Shown here: piece by piece, positions 7,887 to 15,411 of the stretch
Layout: each line of letters starts with the position of its first letter
Position numbering within the stretch: the first letter of the stretch is position 1
Origin: Hylemonella sp. UBA6679
GTDB lineage: Bacteria; Pseudomonadota; Gammaproteobacteria; Burkholderiales; Burkholderiaceae_C
Assembly (NCBI GenBank): GCA_002454975.1
Contig: DKJZ01000028.1
Coordinates: 1-34,319, forward strand
DNA: 34,319 bases
Reading direction: 5' to 3'
The notes under the pieces: model-generated
Databases searched by the model: none
What the model was told of the DNA's origin: nothing
Seen by the model: only the letters and a program-made list of their open reading frames with translations
Translations under genes and position numbers: made by a program

Positions 7887-8810
7887 TCAAAAAACGTTGA
7901 GTTCGGCGCCGATGGCCTTGACGCCGTCTTGCAAGGCGCGGGCCACAGCGTCGCCCAAGGCGGTGGCCTCTTGCAGGCTTCCCACAGCGCCATGCGCTTG
8001 CACGCGCACCGGTGCAAATTTGCCGTCTGGGTCACCCCAGGCCGCAGAAATGCTGAGTTGCTCGCCTTCCAAGGTGGCGTAAGCCGCCAGTGGCATGGAG
8101 CAGCTGCCGCCCATGGCGCGGCTGACCGCGCGCTCGGCAGCCACACGCAGCCAGGTGCCGCGGTGCACCAGCACCGACAAGGCCTGGGCCACGTCAGCAC
8201 GGTCAGAACGAATCTCGATGCCCAAAGCGCCCTGCCCGGCCGCTGGCAACATGGTGCCAGGCTCGAACACGGCGCGAATGCGCTGGCCCAGGCCCAAGCG
8301 CTTCAAACCCGCAGCGGCCAAAATGATGGCTTGGTAGTGGCCGTCGTCGAGTTTGCGCAAACGCGTGTCGAGGTTGCCGCGCAGGGGCTCAATCACCAAA
8401 TCAGGCCGCTCTGCACGCAGCAAAGCCACGCGGCGCAGGCTCGAGGTGCCCACCACCGCGCCTTTGGGCAAGGCCTGCAAGGAATCAAAATGGTTGGAGA
8501 CCAGCGCGTCGCGCGGGTCTTCGCGCTCCATCACGCAGGCCAGCTCAAAACCGGGGGGCAGCTCCATGGGCACGTCTTTGAGCGAGTGCACGGCGAGGTC
8601 GGCGCGGCCTTCTTCAAGGGCCACCTCAAGCTCTTTGACAAACAGGCCCTTGCCGCCGACTTTGCTCAGCGCGCGGTCCAGAATTTGGTCGCCTTGGGTG
8701 GTCATGCCCAGCAGGGTGACCTCGTGGCCGTGCTGCTCGAGCAGGGCTTTGACGTGCTCGGCTTGCCACAGGGCAAGGCGGCTTTCTCGGGTGGCAATGG
8801 TCAGCTTCAT
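7887..8810 (-). CDS. hemC: Hydroxymethylbilane synthase (porphobilinogen deaminase)
   Basis: HemC polymerises four porphobilinogens into hydroxymethylbilane. The 307 residues are the usual length and begin KLTIATRESRLALWQAEHV. The catalytic Asp is in HSLKDVP (D79), the Arg-rich cofactor-binding segments are GTSSLRR and RGNLDTRLRKL, and the cysteine that carries the dipyrromethane cofactor is C237 in GGSCSMPLAAYA. AAGQGALGIEIR is also typical. It is the first gene of the minus-strand operon. A weak promoter-like element and a small palindrome lie just upstream. Confidence 0.97.
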   Translation of the reverse strand: MKLTIATRESRLALWQAEHVKALLEQHGHEVTLLGMTTQGDQILDRALSKVGGKGLFVKELEVALEEGRADLAVHSLKDVPMELPPGFELACVMEREDPRDALVSNHFDSLQALPKGAVVGTSSLRRVALLRAERPDLVIEPLRGNLDTRLRKLDDGHYQAIILAAAGLKRLGLGQRIRAVFEPGTMLPAAGQGALGIEIRSDRADVAQALSVLVHRGTWLRVAAERAVSRAMGGSCSMPLAAYATLEGEQLSISAAWGDPDGKFAPVRVQAHGAVGSLQEATALGDAVARALQDGVKAIGAELNVF

Positions 8811-8819
8811 GGCACAGGT

Positions 8820-8845
8820 GTCAATTTAAGTTGACGCTCACTGTA
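8820..8845 (-). promoter_or_regulatory. Possible hemC promoter element and small palindrome
   Basis: Reading the minus strand toward hemC, TACAGT (8845-8840) could be a -10 box. It is followed, where transcription would begin, by a palindrome with arms GTCAA (8820-8824) and TTGAC (8831-8835) separated by 6 bases. No convincing -35 is seen. Short palindromes are common, so this is only a candidate. Confidence 0.25.
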
Positions 8846-8901
8846 GCACGACGGCGCCATTTCACACGCGCGCAAACCCCAGGTTGTGCAGAAGTCGGCC
8901 C

Positions 8902-9258
8902 TCAGGGGCGGTAGGTGCACTGGTCGCCTATGGATTGGCGCGCCACGGTGACCGCGCTCAAACTTGGCAAACCCGGCTTCAAAGCGCACCAAATGAACAG
9001 GCACAGGTTTTCCAGCGTGGCCGGGCCCAAACCGGGCACCTCGTCGAGGAAATGGTGGTCGAGTTGCTCGCGCACCTCTTGCAGCGCTTGGCGCACCAGC
9101 CCCAGGTCCAGCACCATGCCGTTGCCAGCGGGCTGCCCCTGCAAGAACACCTCGGCGTGGTAGGTGTGGCCGTGCACGCGCTTGCTGCCCTGCGCCTCGA
9201 TCTCGCGTTGCAAGGTGTGGGCGGCGTCGAAGTAAAAGCGCTGGCTGATTTCAAACAT
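8902..9258 (-). CDS. queD: 6-carboxytetrahydropterin synthase-like protein (QueD family)
   Basis: QueD converts dihydroneopterin triphosphate to 6-carboxytetrahydropterin in the queuosine/7-deazaguanine pathway. At 118 residues it is the normal size. The zinc ligands are present as H14 (DAAHTL), H29 and H31 (VHGHTYH). The Asp-His pair (D67-H68) and the substrate Glu (E83 in TLENL) are also present. The usual catalytic Cys of the CxxxHGH motif is replaced by Ser (S25 in GSKRVHGH). Either this is a branch of the family with altered chemistry, or another residue takes over. It lies 90 bases downstream of queE on the same strand, which supports a queuosine role. Confidence 0.85.
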   Translation of the reverse strand: MFEISQRFYFDAAHTLQREIEAQGSKRVHGHTYHAEVFLQGQPAGNGMVLDLGLVRQALQEVREQLDHHFLDEVPGLGPATLENLCLFIWCALKPGLPSLSAVTVARQSIGDQCTYRP

Positions 9259-9348
9259 GGCGGGAACCCAGGCGGCAAACGCCTGGCAGTAACAAATGCA
9301 TCAAGCCGCTATTGTCAACGATCGCTTCGAGCAAGCCGCAGGCGCCCT

Positions 9349-9996
9349 TCAGCGGATGCCAATCATCTTGTGGGACTGCACGCCCAAGCGCCACTGGGGG
9401 TGGGCCTGGCAGTAGGCAATGGCCAGCTCGGTGTTGCGTGCGCGATCTGGCCCGTCCATGGGCTGCAGGTAAAAATGAGCGAAGGGCATGGCCGCAAAGC
9501 GCGCCGGGTCCACGCCGTCTTGCGGGAACACGAGCTTGAGCTCGCTGCCACGCTCGATGGCCAGGGGCGCATCGGCCTTGGGGCTCACACACACCCAATC
9601 CAAACCTTCAGGCGCGGGCTGGGTGCCGTTGGTTTCAACAGCAATGAAAAAACCTTGCGCGTGCAACGCCGCCACCAAGGCCTCGTCCACCTGCAGCAAA
9701 GGCTCGCCACCGGTGAGCACCACAAAACGCTGACCCGACTGGCCCTGTGCTGCGCTGGTGGGCCAATGGCTGGCAATGGCCTGGGCCAGGTCTTGCGCGG
9801 TCTCGAACTTGCCGCCACCTGTGCCGTCGGTGCCCACAAAGTCGGTGTCGCAAAACTTGCACACCGCACTGGCGCGGTCTTGCTCGCGGCCCGACCACAA
9901 ATTGCAACCGGCAAAACGACAGAACACCGCCGCACGGCCCGATTGCGCGCCTTCGCCTTGCAAGGTGTAAAAAATTTCTTTGACCGAGTACGTCAT
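9349..9996 (-). CDS. queE: 7-carboxy-7-deazaguanine synthase (radical SAM QueE)
   Basis: QueE is a radical SAM enzyme that rearranges 6-carboxytetrahydropterin to 7-carboxy-7-deazaguanine. The start is ATG 9996 (MTYSVKEIFYTLQGEG), the family N-terminus; the open frame continues upstream without resembling the family. The cluster-binding cysteines are C31, C46 and C49. This CX14CX2C spacing, rather than the common CX3CX2C, is known from Burkholderia multivorans QueE. The SAM-binding GGEPLLQ and the segments VETNGT, VSPKA and LKLVFPQ follow. The length is 215 residues. It is divergent from ureD, with about 150 bases between them. Confidence 0.94.
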   Translation of the reverse strand: MTYSVKEIFYTLQGEGAQSGRAAVFCRFAGCNLWSGREQDRASAVCKFCDTDFVGTDGTGGGKFETAQDLAQAIASHWPTSAAQGQSGQRFVVLTGGEPLLQVDEALVAALHAQGFFIAVETNGTQPAPEGLDWVCVSPKADAPLAIERGSELKLVFPQDGVDPARFAAMPFAHFYLQPMDGPDRARNTELAIAYCQAHPQWRLGVQSHKMIGIR

Positions 9997-10059
9997 GGCG
10001 ACCTGAGGCTTGCAGCAAGCACGAGATGAAAACACAGATTTTCTCAGCTTATGCCCAGC

Positions 10060-10094
10060 GCCGCTCAGATCCGCACTCAGCCGTTCAGATCCGC
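10060..10094 (+). repeat. Pair of 15-bp direct repeats upstream of ureD
   Basis: GCCGCTCAGATCCGC (10060-10074) and GCCGTTCAGATCCGC (10080-10094) differ at one base and are exactly 20 bp apart, about two helical turns. They sit between queE and ureD, 50-85 bases before the ureD start. Such spacing fits a regulator binding two sites on one DNA face, but no known operator was recognised. Confidence 0.55.
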
Positions 10095-10144
10095 TTTGGC
10101 CAGCAAGCAGCACAGGTACAGCTCTTGCTTACACTTTGGGCACC

Positions 10145-10999
10145 ATGACCTGGCACGCCTCCCTCTCCCTTGATTACCAGCCCCACAGCAAGGCCACGCT
10201 GGAAGCGCCGCACACGGTGGTGCACCACCGCCACCAAGGTCCGCTGCGCGTGCTGCAAAGCTTGTACCCGGAAGGCCCGCAGATTTGCCACAACGTGCTG
10301 GTGCATCCCCCAAGCGGGCTGGTGGGGGGCGACACGCTCGATGTGCGCGTGCACCTGCAAGCTGGCACGCACGCGCTGATCACCACCCCAGGCGCCACCC
10401 GCTTTTACCGATCGACGGGCGAGATGGCGGTGCAACAGGTGCACGCCCGCCTAGAGACCAAGGCCAGATTGGAGTGGCTGCCTCTGGAGGCCCTGGCCTA
10501 CAACGGGTGCATCGCCCGCAACCAAGCGGTGTTTGAGCTGGCACCAGGCGCAGAAATGATGGGCTGGGACATCACCGCCTTGGGGCTGCCCCAAGCGCAA
10601 CTGCCCTTTGAAAGGGGCGAGTTTTCGCAGCACCTGGAGGTACGCGGGGTCTGGCTGGAAAAAGGCCAGCTCAGCGCCACCGACCAACGCTTGATGAACA
10701 GCCCCGTGGGCTTGGATGGCAAACGCTGCATCGCCGCTCTGTTTTTTGTCGCTGGCAGTGACATGGCTCGCGAGCGACGTGATGCTGCGCTCGACGCCGT
10801 GCGCGCAGTGATTGACGCCACACCCATGACCGATGGCTTGGTGGCAGGCGCCACATCTCCTCACCCTCAAGTGCTGGTGCTGCGCGTGCTGGCCGATGTG
10901 GTGGAGCCCGCCATGGCGCTCTTGCAAGCTGCGCGCGCGGTTTGGCGGCAAAACCTGTGGCAGCTCGAACCGGTGGTGCCGCGCATTTGGAAGATGTAG
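10145..10999 (+). CDS. ureD: Urease accessory protein UreD
   Basis: UreD (UreH) binds apo-urease and, with UreF and UreG, forms the channelled complex that delivers nickel to the active site. The start is ATG 10145 (MTWHASLSLDYQ); the open frame upstream to 10010 is unlike the family. Family signatures are RVLQSLYPEGPQICHNVLVH, SGLVGGDTLDVRV, TTPGATRFYRS and EWLPLEALAYNG. The length of 284 residues is normal. It is oddly isolated: the urt operon converges on it from the right, and the other ure genes begin 19 kb further on. It therefore needs its own promoter in the queE/ureD gap. Confidence 0.95.
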   Translation: MTWHASLSLDYQPHSKATLEAPHTVVHHRHQGPLRVLQSLYPEGPQICHNVLVHPPSGLVGGDTLDVRVHLQAGTHALITTPGATRFYRSTGEMAVQQVHARLETKARLEWLPLEALAYNGCIARNQAVFELAPGAEMMGWDITALGLPQAQLPFERGEFSQHLEVRGVWLEKGQLSATDQRLMNSPVGLDGKRCIAALFFVAGSDMARERRDAALDAVRAVIDATPMTDGLVAGATSPHPQVLVLRVLADVVEPAMALLQAARAVWRQNLWQLEPVVPRIWKM

Positions 11000-11045
11000 C
11001 CGCGCTTGGTGGCTGCACCGATGCCAAACATCGCGCGCAGTTGTA

Positions 11046-11738
11046 TTAAATGGCCACCATCTGACGCACGCCTTGGGCCTGCATCTCACTGCCCAGGCCT
11101 TGGGCCACCACCGCGCCGCGCTCCATCACCAGGTAGTGATCGGCCAACTCTTCGGCAAAGTCGTAGTACTGCTCCACCAACAAAATCGCCATGTCGCCGC
11201 GGTCGGCCAACATGCGAATCACCCGGCCGATGTCTTTGATGATGCTGGGCTGGATGCCCTCGGTGGGCTCGTCCAAAATCAAAATTTTCGGCTTGGCGGC
11301 CAAGGCACGCGCAATGGCGAGTTGCTGCTGTTGCCCCCCTGAGAGGTCGCCACCGCGGCGGTGCAGCATTTGCTTGAGCACCGGAAACAGCTCAAACAAC
11401 TCAGCGGGAATGGGCGTGCTCGCTGGCCGGTAAGCCAGGCCCATGCGCAGGTTTTCTTCCACGGTCAAGCGCGCAAAAATTTCGCGGCCCTGCGGCACAA
11501 AACCCATGCCGGCACGTGCACGCTCATAGGGGGTGGCACGGCTCAGGTCTTGGCCATCGAATTCGATGCTGCCCGACTTGATGGGCACCAAACCCATGAG
11601 GGATTTGAGCAGCGTGGTTTTGCCCACGCCGTTGCGGCCCAGCACCACGGTGACTTTGCCCAGTTCGGCCTTGAGGCTCACATCGCGCAAGATGTGCGAG
11701 CCGCCGTAATACTGTTGGAGGTTGTTGACGTTCAGCAT
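11046..11738 (-). CDS. urtE: Urea ABC transporter ATPase UrtE
   Basis: UrtE is one of two LivF/LivG-like ATPases that power the high-affinity urea importer on the cytoplasmic face. Walker A is GRNGVGKTT, the signature is LSGGQQQQLA, Walker B is ILILDEPTEG, and the H-loop region is AILLVEQ (Gln where many ABC proteins have His, as usual in LivF-type ATPases). The UrtE-like opening MLNVNNLQQYYGGSHIL and a length of 230 residues separate it from generic LivF. It is last in urtABCDE, 6 bases after urtD. It converges on ureD with only 46 bases between stops and no visible terminator. Confidence 0.94.
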   Translation of the reverse strand: MLNVNNLQQYYGGSHILRDVSLKAELGKVTVVLGRNGVGKTTLLKSLMGLVPIKSGSIEFDGQDLSRATPYERARAGMGFVPQGREIFARLTVEENLRMGLAYRPASTPIPAELFELFPVLKQMLHRRGGDLSGGQQQQLAIARALAAKPKILILDEPTEGIQPSIIKDIGRVIRMLADRGDMAILLVEQYYDFAEELADHYLVMERGAVVAQGLGSEMQAQGVRQMVAI

Positions 11739-11744
11739 AAGTGT

Positions 11745-12629
11745 TCAGCGGCCCAGGTAAACCTCGATCACGCGCTCGTTGTTTTGCACTTGGTCCAATG
11801 TGCCTTGGGCCAGCACCGAGCCGTCGCACAGCACGGTGACGATGTCGGAAATGGTGTCGATGAAGCTCATGTCGTGCTCCACCACCATCAAGGAATGCTT
11901 GCCCTTGAGTGACAAAAACAGCTCGGCAGTGCGTGCGGTTTCTTCGTCGGTCATGCCCGCCACCGGCTCATCGAGCAACAGCAATTTCGGGTCTTGCATG
12001 AGCAACATGCCGATCTCGAGCCACTGCTTTTGGCCATGGCTCAAATTGCCGGCCAAGCGGCGCACACTGTCTGCCAAATGGATGGTCACCAGCACCTCGG
12101 CCAAGCGGTCGCTTTGCGCAGAGTTGAGTTTGAAGCGCATCGAGGGCCACACCTGGCGGTCGTTGGGCTGGGTGCGCAGGGCGAGCTCCAGGTTTTCAAA
12201 CACGGTCAGGTGCTCAAACACCGTGGGCTTTTGGAACTTGCGGCCGATGCCCAGCTGCGCAATTTGCGCCTCGGTGTGGCGCAGCAAATTGATGGTGCTG
12301 CCAAAAAACACCGTGCCGCTGTCGGGCCGGGTTTTGCCCGTGATGATGTCCATCATCGTGGTTTTGCCAGCGCCATTGGGGCCGATGATGCAACGCAGCT
12401 CGCCCGGTGCGATGTCAAGCGACAAATTGTTGATGGCCTTGAAACCATCAAAGCTCACGCTCACATCTTCCAAATACAAAATGCGGCCGTGGGTGACATC
12501 CACCTCGCCGGTGCTGATGCGACCAAAACTCGCGGCACGCCCACCCGACTCGGTGTTGGCCTGCACCTCTTGCGCTTCTTGACGGGCGCGCAAACGCTGC
12601 GCGCCTTGTTCCATCAAGTCTGGTGTCAT
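11745..12629 (-). CDS. urtD: Urea ABC transporter ATPase UrtD
   Basis: UrtD is the LivG-like ATPase partner of UrtE. Walker A is GPNGAGKTT, Walker B LLLLDEPVAGM and H-loop MVVEHDM. The signature LSHGQKQWLE deviates from LSGGQ in the way usual for UrtD. The start is ATG 12629, overlapping the urtC stop by 4 bases (ATGA). This gives 294 residues, about 40 more than LivG, because of an N-terminal Arg/Gln/Glu-rich lead (residues 1-45). The upstream in-frame extension lies inside urtC and is ignored. Confidence 0.94.
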   Translation of the reverse strand: MTPDLMEQGAQRLRARQEAQEVQANTESGGRAASFGRISTGEVDVTHGRILYLEDVSVSFDGFKAINNLSLDIAPGELRCIIGPNGAGKTTMMDIITGKTRPDSGTVFFGSTINLLRHTEAQIAQLGIGRKFQKPTVFEHLTVFENLELALRTQPNDRQVWPSMRFKLNSAQSDRLAEVLVTIHLADSVRRLAGNLSHGQKQWLEIGMLLMQDPKLLLLDEPVAGMTDEETARTAELFLSLKGKHSLMVVEHDMSFIDTISDIVTVLCDGSVLAQGTLDQVQNNERVIEVYLGR

Positions 12630-13735
12630 GCGCGGCTCCCTTTGATTTTCTTGACCAGGCCCACCAGGCCATCGGGCAGGTACAGCGTGACCACAATGAA
12701 CAAGCCGCCTAAAAAGTACAACCAAAACTCGGGGTAAGCCACCGTCAACCAGCTCTTCGCACCGTTGACCACCACCGCCCCCACCATGGGGCCAATCAGC
12801 GTGGCACGCCCACCCACCGCCGCCCAGATCGCCATCTCGATGGAGTTGGCAGGGCTCATTTCACCGGGGTTGATGATGCCCACCTGCGGCACATACAAGG
12901 CCCCAGCAATGCCGCACATCACCGCAGAAATTGTCCAAATGGTGAGCTTGTAGCCCAGCGGGTTGTAGCCCGAGAACATGACGCGCGTTTCTGCATCGCG
13001 GATGGCCATGAGCACTCGGCCAAATTTGCTGCCCACCAGCCAACGGGCCAGCACCAGGCACAGCATCAGGGTGAGTGCGGTGATGACGAACAAGGTCATG
13101 CGCATCTGCGGTGTGGCAATCGGGATGTCCAAGATACGCTTGAAATCGGTAAAGCCATTGTTGCCACCAAAACCAGTTTCATTGCGAAAGAACAGCAGCA
13201 TGGCCGCAAAGGTCATGGCCTGGGTGATGATGGAGAAATACACCCCTTTGATGCGTGAACGAAACGCAAAGTAACCAAACACAAAGGCCACCAAACCCGG
13301 TACCAACACAATCAACAAAAGCGTGGCGATGAAGCTCTCAGAGAGCGTCCAATGCCAAGGCAAGGTTTTCCAATCCAGGAACACCATGAAGTCAGGCAGG
13401 TTGCTTTTGTAGTTGCCGTCCAGCCCGATTTGGCGCATGAGGTACATGCCCATCACATAGCCACCCAGGGCGAAAAACATGCCGTGGCCCAAACTCAAAA
13501 TGCCGGTGTAGCCCCAAATCAAATCCATGGCCAAGGCGCAAATGGCATAGCACATGATGCGGCCGCACAGGGCCACCGCGTAGTCACTCAAATGCAAGAC
13601 GCTGCCCGCAGGCACCCACAGGTTGAGCACAGGCGCCAAGCCGCACAACACCGCCACAGCGATGAGCACACCTACCCAGCCACGTGAGGTGAACAAAGGC
13701 GCGCTCGCAGGTAATTGAACGTGGTTCATGGTCAT
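12626..13735 (-). CDS. urtC: Urea ABC transporter permease UrtC
   Basis: UrtC is a LivM-type inner-membrane permease that forms the translocation path with UrtB. The 369 residues contain about ten hydrophobic segments. The LivM-like signatures are DLIWGYTGILSLGHGMFFALGG near residues 70-95 and GRVLMAIRDAETRVMFSGYN, the coupling loop facing the ATPases, followed by MEMAIWAAVGGRATLIGP-like text. The start overlaps the urtB stop by 4 bases (ATGA), and the end overlaps urtD the same way, so urtB-urtC-urtD are probably translationally coupled. Confidence 0.94.
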   Translation of the reverse strand: MTMNHVQLPASAPLFTSRGWVGVLIAVAVLCGLAPVLNLWVPAGSVLHLSDYAVALCGRIMCYAICALAMDLIWGYTGILSLGHGMFFALGGYVMGMYLMRQIGLDGNYKSNLPDFMVFLDWKTLPWHWTLSESFIATLLLIVLVPGLVAFVFGYFAFRSRIKGVYFSIITQAMTFAAMLLFFRNETGFGGNNGFTDFKRILDIPIATPQMRMTLFVITALTLMLCLVLARWLVGSKFGRVLMAIRDAETRVMFSGYNPLGYKLTIWTISAVMCGIAGALYVPQVGIINPGEMSPANSIEMAIWAAVGGRATLIGPMVGAVVVNGAKSWLTVAYPEFWLYFLGGLFIVVTLYLPDGLVGLVKKIKGSRA

Positions 13736-15315
13736 GCCTCCGCCGAGCGGCCCTTCATCGCGAAGATGCCCTGCGGACGTTTTTGAATGAAGATGATGAT
13801 GAACACCAGCACCGTGATCTTGGCCAGCACCGCACCGGTCCAGCCCTCAAGAAATTTGTTGAGCACGCCCAAGCCCATGGCGGCGTACACCGTGCCGGCC
13901 AACTGCCCCACACCGCCCAGCACCACCACCATGAAGGAGTCGACGATGTAGTTTTGGCCCAGGTCTGGCCCCACATTGCCCACCTGGCTCAAAGCGCAAC
14001 CAGCCAAGCCGGCAATACCCGAACCCAAAGCAAACGCATAGGTGTCGATGCGCGCGGTGTTCACGCCCATGCAGGCGGCAATCGGGCGGTTTTGCGTCAC
14101 GCCTCGCACAAACAAACCTAGGCGTGTTTTGTTGATCATCAGCGTCATGCCCACCAGCACGGCAGCCGCAAACGCGATGATGACCAAGCGGTTGTAGGGC
14201 AGCGTGAGGTTGGAGAGCAGTTGCACGCCGCCACTCATCCACGCGGGGTTTTCCACACCCACGTTTTGCGCGCCAAACATGCTGCGCACCGCTTGCATGA
14301 GCACCAGGCTGATGCCCCAGGTGGCCAGCAAAGTCTCCAGCGGGCGGCCGTACAAAAACCGCAGCACACTGCGCTCCAAAGCCGCGCCCACCAAGGCCGC
14401 ACTCATGAATGCCAGCGGCACAGCGGCCACCAGGTACCAATCGAAGTAGTCGGGCAAGTAGCTGCGAAACAGGCCTTGCATCACATAGGTGGCATAGGCG
14501 CCAATCATCATCAGTTCGCCATGGGCCATGTTGATCACGCCCATCAAGCCGTAGGTGATGGCCAAGCCCAAAGCAGCCAGCAACAAAATGCTGCCCAGGC
14601 TGATGCCCGAGAACGCGGCGCCCAAACGCTCGCCCCACACCAACGCGTCTTCAATGGTTTTGAGCGAGGCGGCCAACTGGGTTTTCACATCTGCTTGGTC
14701 TTCCACCGCCAAGCGGTCGGAGAGCAAACGTTTGGTGTCGGGTGTTTTGGCCTGGGCCAGTGTGGAGGCAGCGCGCAAGCGCTGGGCTTTGTCCTCGCTA
14801 CCGAGCATGGCCGCAGCACGGGCCAACTCCAAACGTGCTTTGATGGTGGCGTCGCTCTCTTTGGCCAAGGCTTTGTCCAGCAAAGCCAGGCGCGAAGCCT
14901 CAGGCTCTTTGAGCAAGGCGTTCACCGCGGCCAGGCGCAAAGCAGCATCCGGGCTGAACAACTTCACCGCAGCCAGTGCGGTGTCGATCTCACCGCGCAT
15001 GCGGTTGTTGTTGATGACGTCTTCGGCAGCGGCCGGCATGCTCACGGGGCTGCCTGTGACCGGGTCTGTGGCTTGGCCGTTTTTCACCACAAAGAAGCTG
15101 CTTCCAGCCACCTTGACCGCGTCATCAGCCAAGGCCTGTAAAAACAAGACCGTACGCTCATCGGCATCAAGCACGGCTTGGTTGATGGCCGCCACGCGCG
15201 CATCCACTTCGCCCATGGCCATGCCTTTTGCCTGCTCAGGCGATAAGGCGCTTGCGGTGTTTGCTATCAAAAACGAAGCAAATAAAACAACAGGAAACAA
15301 AAATCTTTTCAACAT
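13732..15315 (-). CDS. urtB: Urea ABC transporter permease UrtB
   Basis: UrtB is the LivH-type permease of the urea importer. The start is ATG 15315 (MLKRFLFPVVLFASFLIANTASA), a signal peptide; the open frame upstream is intergenic. Residues about 24-230 form a soluble, helical, presumably periplasmic domain typical of proteobacterial UrtB and absent from LivH. The permease part follows, with ITYGLMGVINMAHGELMMIGAY, the LivH hallmark, and GVTQNRPIAACMGVNTARID as the coupling loop. The length of 527 residues is normal for UrtB. It is separated from urtA by about 95 bases carrying a stable hairpin. Confidence 0.95.
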   Translation of the reverse strand: MLKRFLFPVVLFASFLIANTASALSPEQAKGMAMGEVDARVAAINQAVLDADERTVLFLQALADDAVKVAGSSFFVVKNGQATDPVTGSPVSMPAAAEDVINNNRMRGEIDTALAAVKLFSPDAALRLAAVNALLKEPEASRLALLDKALAKESDATIKARLELARAAAMLGSEDKAQRLRAASTLAQAKTPDTKRLLSDRLAVEDQADVKTQLAASLKTIEDALVWGERLGAAFSGISLGSILLLAALGLAITYGLMGVINMAHGELMMIGAYATYVMQGLFRSYLPDYFDWYLVAAVPLAFMSAALVGAALERSVLRFLYGRPLETLLATWGISLVLMQAVRSMFGAQNVGVENPAWMSGGVQLLSNLTLPYNRLVIIAFAAAVLVGMTLMINKTRLGLFVRGVTQNRPIAACMGVNTARIDTYAFALGSGIAGLAGCALSQVGNVGPDLGQNYIVDSFMVVVLGGVGQLAGTVYAAMGLGVLNKFLEGWTGAVLAKITVLVFIIIFIQKRPQGIFAMKGRSAEA

Positions 15316-15373
15316 AACAACCAGGCTGGTGTTGCTCGCAAGAGACCCAGCCCTGCTGGCAGAGCTGAAAGCA

Positions 15374-15395
15374 GGGGCTGCCACACAGCAGCCCC
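15374..15395 (-). promoter_or_regulatory. Hairpin between urtA and urtB
   Basis: Perfect 8-base arms GGGGCTGC (15374-15381) and GCAGCCCC (15388-15395) enclose a 6-base loop. They lie 16-38 bases after the urtA stop in the direction of transcription. No U-tract follows, so it is not a standard terminator. Stem-loops after a binding-protein gene commonly protect the upstream mRNA and keep the binding protein more abundant than the permeases; that role is inferred. Confidence 0.7.
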
Positions 15396-15411
15396 ATCCC
15401 ACTGAAGTGCT

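Noticed and set aside
10090..10110. Possible second sigma-54 site before ureD (GG and GC 10 bases apart)
   Set aside because: The spacing fits but the -12 element lacks the TTGC core, so it is not better than chance in this sequence.
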